36,485 bases of DNA from Flavobacteriales bacterium (GTDB taxonomy: Bacteria > Bacteroidota > Bacteroidia > Flavobacteriales_D > Sanyastnellaceae), in the NCBI GenBank assembly GCA_947464415.1, contig CANHWU010000009.1:1-36485 (forward strand). Direction: 5' to 3'. The translations under genes and the position numbers were made by a program. The notes beneath the pieces are model-generated. The model saw only the letters and a program-made list of their open reading frames with translations. It searched no databases and was not told the DNA's origin. Below, piece after piece: positions 8,019 to 14,242 of this stretch; position 1 is the stretch's first letter, and every line of letters starts with the position of its first letter.

Positions 8019-8530
8019 AGTCATTATTCCTATTTATTCCGATGTGTATCGTGTTTGGATTTTTAAATGAATGGGGAAAACTAAATGTGAATTTTTATTT
8101 AAGGATCACTGCTGAGGATCATTGGAATGATTATTCTTTGGATCAAAAGAAGTTGATTGTATCAGAGGAAATGGCTAAGCTGAAAACGGCTTATTATTTT
8201 CAATTAGTTGAAAAGGAAAGTTTCATTTCTATGACAAGATCAGATTGGATGTATTGGAAGTGGATAGTTCCCATAACAGGCACGATTATTTTTTTCATTT
8301 TAGAGTGGTTTTTTCTGCCTTTGATTTTTTCGGGAAATGGGATATCAAGAGTTTATATTATATACTATTACTCGTTTGTTTTTTTTCTAGTAGGGATGAT
8401 GTTTATGTTGTTCAAGGTCACGGATCATCATTCATGTTTGACGCTGGCGAGAAGAATATGGCTAATTTTGCAAAGTCCCTCTTTGTTCGTGTTATTGTGG
8501 TGTTACCAATTAATTAAGCGTAATGAATGA
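8015..8530 (+). CDS. Exosortase-associated multi-pass membrane protein
   Basis: I choose ATG 8015, not the upstream start at 7973, because it gives a normal hydrophobic N-terminus (MKSLFLFIPMCIVFGF) and an ATGA overlap with the exosortase stop. The product is 171 residues. Membrane segments lie at about 3-17, 84-104, 110-132 and 148-165. A polar loop of about 65 residues after the first segment is probably on the outer face. No enzymatic motif is seen. Its place directly after the exosortase, with overlapping codons, matches the accessory membrane protein that accompanies small Bacteroidota exosortases. A role in substrate presentation or complex assembly is inference. The gene overlaps the next by 8 nt. 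Confidence 0.75.
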   Translation: MKSLFLFIPMCIVFGFLNEWGKLNVNFYLRITAEDHWNDYSLDQKKLIVSEEMAKLKTAYYFQLVEKESFISMTRSDWMYWKWIVPITGTIIFFILEWFFLPLIFSGNGISRVYIIYYYSFVFFLVGMMFMLFKVTDHHSCLTLARRIWLILQSPSLFVLLWCYQLIKRNE

Positions 8531-9014
8531 TGTTATAATTGAATCTTCGTTTTCTGATAAAGCTCATGTGTGGTTTTATTTTGCACCTGGCACTTTATCG
8601 AATATTCAAATTGACCAATTTGAATTCCAAAGAAATGAATTTCTTCGCTCTTGGAATACACATGGAAAACCGAATGCAGGTGATGTTTTTTTGTTAGAAA
8701 GAAGACTCATCATCATTGTTGGGGAGAACGGAGTGGAGGGTATTTCTGGTTGCAGTATCGACAAGAGCGTAGCTTGGATCAAATCTTTGTCTTTGGAATG
8801 GGGCATGGATTTAATGGATCGCAATTGGGTGATGTTTGAGAAATTACCAGGGGTGATTGAGTTTTCTCGTCTGAATTTATTCTGGGCCTTGAGGAAAGCT
8901 CATGAAGTTACCGATGACTCCTTAATCTTTGATACCTCTTTGCAAACATTGGGTCAATTGAGGAGAGAGTTTAAAAAGCCTTTCAGTCAATCTTGGCATG
9001 CACGAATGTGGTAA
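8523..9014 (+). CDS. Conserved Bacteroidota cytoplasmic protein of unknown function
   Basis: The 163-residue protein is soluble, with no signal peptide or membrane segment. The block SGCSIDKSVAWIKSL, a central LIFDTSL-type strand and the ending SWHARMW recall a small family found widely in Bacteroidota. From memory, databases often label that family 'ABC transporter ATPase'. The label is not supported here, because no Walker A, Walker B or signature motif is present. It is the last gene of the exosortase operon, overlapping the preceding gene by 8 nt, but the family is probably not tied to exosortases elsewhere. Its stop abuts that of the convergent M28 peptidase gene. Confidence 0.75.
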   Translation: MNDVIIESSFSDKAHVWFYFAPGTLSNIQIDQFEFQRNEFLRSWNTHGKPNAGDVFLLERRLIIIVGENGVEGISGCSIDKSVAWIKSLSLEWGMDLMDRNWVMFEKLPGVIEFSRLNLFWALRKAHEVTDDSLIFDTSLQTLGQLRREFKKPFSQSWHARMW

Positions 9015-10382
9015 TCATGGGAGGGGAGAGTAGTGTTGATCAATTAGATATACGAGTGAAGTCATAGCAGCGGCTCCTAGTTGCAATTCTCTTTTGTTGA
9101 CGTTTTCAAATACATCATTATGAGTGTGATGGTAGTCGAAATATCTTTGGTTATCCACTGTTAATGCAAATAAGGCGACTTCATCGTTTTTGAGGGGTGC
9201 AATATCTACACCGCTCCAACCTCTCTTAAAAGAATGGAGTTGATAGGGTTCAAAAAGAGATGTCCATGTCATGAATTCATTAAATCTGTTATCTGGAGAT
9301 TGGCTGCTGAATCCACGTGGAGTGAATCCACCGCCGTCGCTTTCAATGGCAGCCAAGTGTCGCTCTCCTTTTTCAACTGTTTTTTTGGCATAGATGATAC
9401 CACCATCGTTTCCAAATTCCTCATTGATGAAAAGCACCACTCTGATGGTGCGTTTCGGTTTATATCCCATAGCCACCAGGGTGCGAAGCACTTCTATCGA
9501 TTGAACACATCCCGTTCCGTCATCGTGTGCACCCTCTCCCACATCCCAAGAATCCAAATGGCCGCCGATGGTAATGATTTCGTTGGGAAAGTCCCTGCCT
9601 TTAATCTCTCCAATCACATTGGCTTGCATTACTCTTGCGCTGTTTACACAATCCAATTGAATCTCGATTTGGACATCATTGTTTTGTGTTAAGAGCTTAG
9701 AAAGATTTTTAGAATGAAAACTACTCAACGCGGCACTGGGAATACCTGCGGGGTCCATGGCGCCGGTGTGTGGAAATTGATCATCTGCCAGTGTTAACGA
9801 ACGAATGATGCATCCAATGGCGCCTAATTTTTCTGCCTCAGCAGGGCCTCTTCTTCTGATTTCCCCGCCACCGCCATAGGCTGCGCCTGTATTGATCAAT
9901 GCAGCATCGAGTGGTTTATTGATAAAGACAATTTTCCCTCTCACCTGCTCTGAATTTAATGCTGAAAGCTCTTGCATCGACTTAACTTCAATAATGGCTC
10001 CCTTGATATGACCTCCAACAGAACCACCCAGTGCCACAACGGGAATATCCTCAGTTTTTCCATTCGAGATGATTTTCCCCCACTCATTTTTCCCCCTACT
10101 CCAATGCGGTACTTCTACGGGCATTAAATAAGCGTTATCTGCTCCAAGCTTTTCAAGTCTTTCTTTTCCCCAATCTATGGCTTTATCTGCTGAAGGTGAA
10201 CCTGCTACTCGATGTCCAATGTTTTTACACAAATATCTTAGCTCTTCATAGCATGTACTATTCAACAGAATTTCGTTATATATTTTACTAATAAAAGCCG
10301 AATCCTCCTTGATTGTTTGGCCTAAACAAATGTTGTGGTAAAATACAATTATTGAGATGGAAAATATCTTTATATACTTCAT
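9015..10382 (-). CDS. M28 family metallopeptidase, carboxypeptidase Q-like
   Basis: This is a predicted exported zinc aminopeptidase or carboxypeptidase that trims small peptides in the periplasm or outside the cell. Of 455 residues, the first 21 form a signal peptide ending CLG-Q. A PA (protease-associated) insertion spans about 110-240. The two-zinc catalytic domain has GGHLDSWDVG (His, Asp), AHDDGTG (bridging Asp), INEEFG (general base and ligand Glu), ESDGGG (Asp) and the final ligand His in YHHTHND. The motifs resemble animal carboxypeptidase Q (PGCP) more than bacterial Vibrio-type aminopeptidases. The start codon overlaps the stop of the upstream SDR gene by 4 nt, so the two are one transcript. 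Confidence 0.92.
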   Translation of the reverse strand: MKYIKIFSISIIVFYHNICLGQTIKEDSAFISKIYNEILLNSTCYEELRYLCKNIGHRVAGSPSADKAIDWGKERLEKLGADNAYLMPVEVPHWSRGKNEWGKIISNGKTEDIPVVALGGSVGGHIKGAIIEVKSMQELSALNSEQVRGKIVFINKPLDAALINTGAAYGGGGEIRRRGPAEAEKLGAIGCIIRSLTLADDQFPHTGAMDPAGIPSAALSSFHSKNLSKLLTQNNDVQIEIQLDCVNSARVMQANVIGEIKGRDFPNEIITIGGHLDSWDVGEGAHDDGTGCVQSIEVLRTLVAMGYKPKRTIRVVLFINEEFGNDGGIIYAKKTVEKGERHLAAIESDGGGFTPRGFSSQSPDNRFNEFMTWTSLFEPYQLHSFKRGWSGVDIAPLKNDEVALFALTVDNQRYFDYHHTHNDVFENVNKRELQLGAAAMTSLVYLIDQHYSPLP

Positions 10383-11137
10383 ATCATAAATGAACCATTG
10401 TTGATATCAATTGCCTGTCCAGTCATACTGGTTTGTTTTTCACTCATTAAAAATTCAACCCATTGTGCGATTTCCATTGGTTGAGAAAACTTATTGAGGG
10501 GAACGAATGATTTTTGTTGAATGATTTCCTCTTCCAATGCTTTTTCACTTTTGTCCGCAAGGAGTTGAATTCCAGCCATAGCCATATCAGTTTCTACCCA
10601 CCCTGGACAAATGGCATTCACAAGGATTTTTTCTTCTGCCAATTCTACCGCAAGTGATCGCGTCAAACCTAATAGACCTGTCTTGGCTGTGCAGTAGGCA
10701 GTGTATCTTGGAACGCCAAACCTTGCGAGACACGATGAAGTAATAACAATGTTTTTATAGTTTTGGGGGCTATTTCTTAGTAAGGGCAGTAAGTATTCTA
10801 TGGTGAGGTAAGTGCCAGTTAAATTAGTACTGATGATTTCTTCCCAACGATCATTTTCTCCAAAGTGATTTTCTCCCCCTACTCCGGCATTGGCGAAAAT
10901 GGCATTGAGTTCAGTAATCTGGCTTTGCTTCAAATGACTTTGCCAGGCGGCATGATTTCGAATGTCCATATTCCAATACTCATGCGTTTGGTGGTGAGCC
11001 ATCAATTTTTTAGTTTTTTCAAGTTTGTTCTGATCACGGCCAATGCAGATGATTTTATTTTCCGATGTTTGAGAAAGTAAAACAGCCGTTACCTGTCCCA
11101 TTCCTGATCCCGCTCCAGTGATAACAATGTTTTTCAT
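10379..11137 (-). CDS. Short-chain dehydrogenase/reductase
   Basis: This is a classical SDR oxidoreductase of 252 residues. It has the N-terminal cofactor motif TGAGSGMG, the structural NAG motif (ANAGVGG), the catalytic Ser in ITSSCLARFG, the YxxxK pair in YTAYCTAK and the CPGWVETDM segment after the active site. Substrate and cofactor cannot be read from sequence; it resembles FabG-type reductases in general. It is the first gene of a two-gene unit with the M28 peptidase. The predicted -7 element TACCTTTG lies 13 nt upstream of its ATG. Confidence 0.9.
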   Translation of the reverse strand: MKNIVITGAGSGMGQVTAVLLSQTSENKIICIGRDQNKLEKTKKLMAHHQTHEYWNMDIRNHAAWQSHLKQSQITELNAIFANAGVGGENHFGENDRWEEIISTNLTGTYLTIEYLLPLLRNSPQNYKNIVITSSCLARFGVPRYTAYCTAKTGLLGLTRSLAVELAEEKILVNAICPGWVETDMAMAGIQLLADKSEKALEEEIIQQKSFVPLNKFSQPMEIAQWVEFLMSEKQTSMTGQAIDINNGSFMI

Positions 11138-11150
11138 AAATAGTAATGTT

Positions 11151-11158
11151 CAAAGGTA
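11151..11158 (-). promoter_or_regulatory. Predicted promoter (-7 element) of SDR-M28 unit
   Basis: The minus strand reads TACCTTTG, an exact TAnnTTTG match, ending 13 nt before the SDR start codon. I see no TTG at the normal upstream distance. Confidence 0.45.
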
Positions 11159-11178
11159 ATATATGTGTGATTTCGATT

Positions 11179-11186
11179 TAGTTTTG
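11179..11186 (+). promoter_or_regulatory. Predicted promoter (-7 element) of the nitroreductase gene
   Basis: TAGTTTTG matches TAnnTTTG exactly and ends 10 nt before the ATG at 11197. It lies back to back with the SDR promoter in a 59-bp gap. No -33 TTG is seen. Confidence 0.45.
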
Positions 11187-11196
11187 AAGGCAAGAT

Positions 11197-11787
11197 ATGC
11201 AATTTAATTTAAGTGAAATTACAGAACTGATTCGCAGCAGACGGTCTGTTGCTCCTGAATTTTTTACCTCTAGAAAAGTGCACAAGGAGCAAGTGGAGCT
11301 TTTGCTGAATAATGCCATTTGGGCACCTACACATGGAATGACGCAACCTTGGAGGTTTATTGTCATCAATGGTGAGGAGAAGGAATCTTTGGCTAAGATT
11401 GCCCAATACGCTATGGTAGAGGGAAAGTCAGCGGATTTGATAAATCCAATGAAGGTGGAACGAATGGTGAGTAGAATAATAACGGCTAGTGTCGTCATTG
11501 CGATTATTCTGAACAGAGAAAAGACAGCAAAAGTGCCTGAATGGGAAGAGGTGGCGGCTATCGGCGCTGCGGTGCAAAATTTACATCTCTCCGCACATGC
11601 TTATGGTCTTGCTGGATTTTGGGCTACACCAGGGATTTTAAAGCATCCAGCGGTAGTAGATTTTCTTTCCTTGGAGGAAGGCCAAACTTGTCTTGGTTTT
11701 TTTTATTTAGGGTATCCTCAAACTCTTGATTTGAAAAGTCATAGAAAACCCATTGAGTATGTGGTGAAATGGAAGTGGAATGAGTAA
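11197..11787 (+). CDS. Nitroreductase family protein (YdjA-like)
   Basis: This is an FMN-dependent NAD(P)H oxidoreductase of 196 residues. The N-terminal RSRRSVAPEFF supplies the phosphate-binding arginines. The FMN-contact segment APTHGMTQPWRFIVI follows, and AAVQNLHLSAHAYGLAGFW is the usual C-terminal half. The arrangement resembles E. coli YdjA, a minimal nitroreductase whose physiological substrate is unclear. The next gene (a barrel protein) overlaps its end by 8 nt and is probably cotranscribed, although no functional link is obvious. Confidence 0.9.
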   Translation: MQFNLSEITELIRSRRSVAPEFFTSRKVHKEQVELLLNNAIWAPTHGMTQPWRFIVINGEEKESLAKIAQYAMVEGKSADLINPMKVERMVSRIITASVVIAIILNREKTAKVPEWEEVAAIGAAVQNLHLSAHAYGLAGFWATPGILKHPAVVDFLSLEEGQTCLGFFYLGYPQTLDLKSHRKPIEYVVKWKWNE

Positions 11788-12529
11788 ATATTTTCTTTTT
11801 TTTGGTTGTTTTTTAAGTCAATATTTGTTTGCTCAAGAGCGTATAACTGCTCTGGGAATTCAAGTCAAGCCTATGGTGCCATCTCATTTTTTTGGTACAG
11901 GCCCGTTGACTCTTGAGGGTGATTCATTGCGTGCTACTTTTACCCATAAGACAGGTTGGAGCGGTGGTATGGTAATACGGAAAGGATTGAATAAAATGTG
12001 GAGTATTGAGTCTGGAATTTCCATGATGCAGCGCAACTACCAGTTAGACTTTTACAGTAAGAGATTTGGTCAAGGCGGCAAAACACAATATCGTTTTATT
12101 GGATATGAAATTCCTTTCCAGGCTTTGGTGTATGTTCAACTGGGAAAGCAGGTTTACATGAATGCAAGTGCAGGTGTTAGTTGCAATTTTTATCCAAGCA
12201 ATTTATTGAAACAGGGATTTGTTCAAAAGGATACAACTGTAGTAGATTATTCTGTAAAGACATATAGGGCTAGGTGGAATCAAGTGAGCATTATACTCAA
12301 TTATGGGTTTGAATTTCGATCTAAGAAAAATGGGTACTACTATTTAGGGGCCTCCTATAATCGTCCTTTGAGCATCATTGGGATTTCAGATCTGAGAATG
12401 GAGCAAAATGGCGCTGGTAATAATTTACAGATTCCGATCAATGGAAGTTACTTAACCGTAGATGTAAGGTATTTTTTCCATGAGGATGAAGAGACTTTAA
12501 GAAAAAGAATAAAAAAAGAGGGACAGTAG
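11780..12529 (+). CDS. Outer-membrane beta-barrel protein
   Basis: The 249-residue protein has a signal peptide (residues 1-18, ending LFAQ). Alternating polar and aromatic residues then form repeated short strands (for example YRFIGYEIPFQALVYVQL and QVSIILNYGFEF), and a strand ending in VDVRYFF leads to a basic tail. This is the layout of small Bacteroidota barrel proteins (PorT/OMP_b-brl type). Function is unknown. The highly charged C-terminal extension (EEDETLRKRIKKEG-like) is unusual for a barrel, which normally ends in an aromatic residue. The stop codon lies in the loop of the terminator of the convergent yceI gene. Confidence 0.75.
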   Translation: MSKYFLFFGCFLSQYLFAQERITALGIQVKPMVPSHFFGTGPLTLEGDSLRATFTHKTGWSGGMVIRKGLNKMWSIESGISMMQRNYQLDFYSKRFGQGGKTQYRFIGYEIPFQALVYVQLGKQVYMNASAGVSCNFYPSNLLKQGFVQKDTTVVDYSVKTYRARWNQVSIILNYGFEFRSKKNGYYYLGASYNRPLSIIGISDLRMEQNGAGNNLQIPINGSYLTVDVRYFFHEDEETLRKRIKKEGQ

Positions 12530-12537
12530 TCCCTCTT
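12511..12537 (-). terminator. Intrinsic terminator of the marR-yceI transcript
   Basis: A 9-bp perfect stem (AAGAGGGAC / GTCCCTCTT) with a 4-nt loop is followed on the minus strand by a run of seven T, two of them in the stem. It lies 21 bp beyond the yceI stop codon and overlaps the 3' end of the convergent barrel gene. There is no T run on the plus side. Confidence 0.8.
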
Positions 12538-12558
12538 AAACGTGCTTGTAATCGAGAA

Positions 12559-13140
12559 TTAAATCTTTGCTTTTAAGTCAAACTTCATTTTGACTTCATT
12601 TTTGGCCGCGTATTCGCCCGCGCTTGGGTATTTTACATTGAACAATGATCGGTCAAATGTCAAGTCGCCAACGACATGGATGCTTCCCCCGTCACTGTCA
12701 ATTTTTACTGGAAATGCAATTTCTTGGCTAATGCCTTTAACCGTTAATTTCCCTTTGATTTGGTGGGTGGTACCATTATTCCCCTTTGCGGGTGAGCAAT
12801 TGGTGATCTCAAAGCTGGCGTCTGGATATTGAGCGGTATTAAAGAAATCTTCGGCCTTTAAATGGTTGATCAACTTCGAATTCGTACCTGGATCTTTAAT
12901 ATCTGTGCATGTCATCTCATTCATGTTAATCTTCACCCTTCCTGAGGCGATATTGTTTTTCATAACCACAACATTACCACTGGAGATGGCTACCGTACCG
13001 TCATGGCCACCACCTGTTAAATTTTCTCCTCTCCAATTCACCACCGATCCTTTGTAATCTACGATGTACTTTCCATCTTTCATTTGTGCAAACCCAGTGG
13101 TTGCTAGCGCAGTGAGCGCAATCATCATGATTTTTTTCAT
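12559..13140 (-). CDS. YceI family periplasmic lipid-binding-like protein
   Basis: The 193-residue protein has a signal peptide (ending TGFAQ). It then has the YceI lipocalin-like barrel pattern: YIVDYKGSVVNWRGENLTGGGHDG at the start, LKAEDFFNTAQYPDASFEI in the middle, and KGKLTVKGISQEIAFPV and FDRSLFNVKY at the end. YceI proteins bind polyprenyl-type or amide lipids in the periplasm, but the role here is undefined. The gene overlaps marR by 4 nt, a pairing I recall as common in Bacteroidota, and is probably under control of that repressor. A terminator follows. Confidence 0.93.
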   Translation of the reverse strand: MKKIMMIALTALATTGFAQMKDGKYIVDYKGSVVNWRGENLTGGGHDGTVAISSGNVVVMKNNIASGRVKINMNEMTCTDIKDPGTNSKLINHLKAEDFFNTAQYPDASFEITNCSPAKGNNGTTHQIKGKLTVKGISQEIAFPVKIDSDGGSIHVVGDLTFDRSLFNVKYPSAGEYAAKNEVKMKFDLKAKI

Positions 13141-13637
13141 TTTTTTGATTTTATTGGTTTATGATTTTTGTGATTATTTGATTCATTGTAATCTCTAAGC
13201 TCATCTAATAGTGAATTAAACAGCTTCGCCTCTTTAACATCGATTTGAAGAAAAGGTTCAGTAGCCCTTTCAATGGGTTCCTTCAATTTATCCAATAGTG
13301 CTAGTCCAGTAGTGGTGATCTTAATATCCATTTGTCTTCTATCCGAACTGTTGATTTTTCTCGTTACCAAATCTTTCCCCACCAATTTATCGATCAGTCG
13401 AGAGGTATTAGAAGACCGATCGATCATTCTGCCACTAATTTCCCCGAGATTCATATAACGGTCTTTACTTCCTCGGAGAATTCTTAAAATGTTGTACTGA
13501 GGTGGTGTAATTCCTTCCTCTCGTAGGTGGTAAAGCTGCATTCTATTGAGCCAGGACGATGTGAAAAGAATATTGAGCATGAGCTTGTGTTGCTCGCTCT
13601 GAAATTGTACTTGCTGTAGTTCTAATTCTAATTTCAC
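13137..13637 (-). CDS. MarR family transcriptional regulator
   Basis: This is a winged-helix dimeric regulator of 166 residues. The dimerisation helix (HKLMLNILFTSSWLNRM) comes before the recognition region ITPPQYNILRILRG...NLGEISGRMIDRSSNTSRLIDKLV, and the wing contains the typical DRR (INSSDRRQMDIKIT). The start is GTG at 13637. A promoter -7 element ends only 4 nt upstream, so the mRNA may be leaderless; Met20 is a less likely alternative because it would cut the first helix. The gene is cotranscribed with yceI and probably autoregulated through the palindrome in its own promoter. Confidence 0.93.
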   Translation of the reverse strand: MKLELELQQVQFQSEQHKLMLNILFTSSWLNRMQLYHLREEGITPPQYNILRILRGSKDRYMNLGEISGRMIDRSSNTSRLIDKLVGKDLVTRKINSSDRRQMDIKITTTGLALLDKLKEPIERATEPFLQIDVKEAKLFNSLLDELRDYNESNNHKNHKPIKSKK

Positions 13638-13641
13638 CTGA

Positions 13642-13649
13642 CAAAAGTA
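13642..13649 (-). promoter_or_regulatory. Predicted marR-yceI promoter (-7 element)
   Basis: The minus strand reads TACTTTTG, an exact TAnnTTTG match. A TTG lies 23 bp upstream, at the limit of the accepted spacing. The element ends 4 nt before the GTG start. Confidence 0.6.
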
Positions 13650-13656
13650 TGTTGAA

Positions 13657-13667
13657 ACATTAAATGT
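13657..13667. promoter_or_regulatory. Candidate MarR operator palindrome
   Basis: ACATTAAATGT is a perfect 5+1+5 palindrome in the spacer between the -33 and -7 elements of the marR promoter. This is a typical site for MarR autorepression. It is short, and no second copy was noticed. Confidence 0.4.
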
Positions 13668-13699
13668 AGGTACAAATAAATGTTAAAAAAGATATTTAG

Positions 13700-13707
13700 T
13701 ATATTTG
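13700..13707 (+). promoter_or_regulatory. Predicted promoter (-7 element) of the 13712-18445 operon
   Basis: TATATTTG matches TAnnTTTG and ends 4 nt before the ATG at 13712, so transcription would start at or next to the start codon. There is no clear TTG at -33. It is divergent from the marR promoter. Confidence 0.55.
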
Positions 13708-13711
13708 ACCT

Positions 13712-14242
13712 ATGAGGAAATTTAGTCTCTTACTTCTTTTTGTTGCTTTGAGTTCGCAATTTTTGTTGGCCCAAGGGGATCCTAAAACAGCAAAAAAAAT
13801 GATTCAACTTTCAGGAAAAATCACTTCTGCCATTTGGCCAGATACTTTGGGTAAAGGCATAAAACGCGGATTAGTTGAAGCGTATGCTGATGGAAAGAAA
13901 ATCGCTATGGATAGCGCTAGTTCCAGCGGTCAGTACAAATTTAAGAAATTGCCTTATTATCCGACTATTCAGCTTGTGTACAAAGGCGATGGTCATTTGC
14001 AAAAAATCATTGATGTTGACATGACAGAGTTTGGTGAGGACAATGCTCAACAATTACAATTGGAATTGGATGTAGTGTTGTATCGAGATAACCAATATTT
14101 GGGAGTTAATTTTTTGAAAACGATGCCCTTTGGTCGGGGCCGATATATGATTAAAAAGAAGCAGTGGAATTGGGACAAAAAATACAAAGAAGAAATGCGA
14201 ATTAGGTTGGATGAAGTATTGAGGGCTTATCATGAGGAATAA
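13712..14242 (+). CDS. Secreted protein with carboxypeptidase-regulatory-like domain
   Basis: The 176-residue protein has a signal peptide (ending FLLAQ). Residues of about 30-100 (LSGKITSAIW...LVEAYADGKKIAMDSASSSGQYKFKKLPY) resemble the transthyretin-like CarboxypepD_reg or CnaB fold common in Bacteroidota envelope proteins. The C-terminal 40 residues are basic and lysine-rich (IKKKQWNWDKKYKEE). No enzymatic motif is seen and I do not recognise a named family. It leads an operon and overlaps the ABC exporter gene by 11 nt, so a structural role in the envelope is plausible but is inference. Confidence 0.7.
   Translation: MRKFSLLLLFVALSSQFLLAQGDPKTAKKMIQLSGKITSAIWPDTLGKGIKRGLVEAYADGKKIAMDSASSSGQYKFKKLPYYPTIQLVYKGDGHLQKIIDVDMTEFGEDNAQQLQLELDVVLYRDNQYLGVNFLKTMPFGRGRYMIKKKQWNWDKKYKEEMRIRLDEVLRAYHEE

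Noticed and set aside
9234-9692. 152-residue plus-strand open frame inside the M28 peptidase gene
   Set aside because: It is antisense to a gene with all catalytic motifs intact, has no recognisable domain and no promoter or spacing support.
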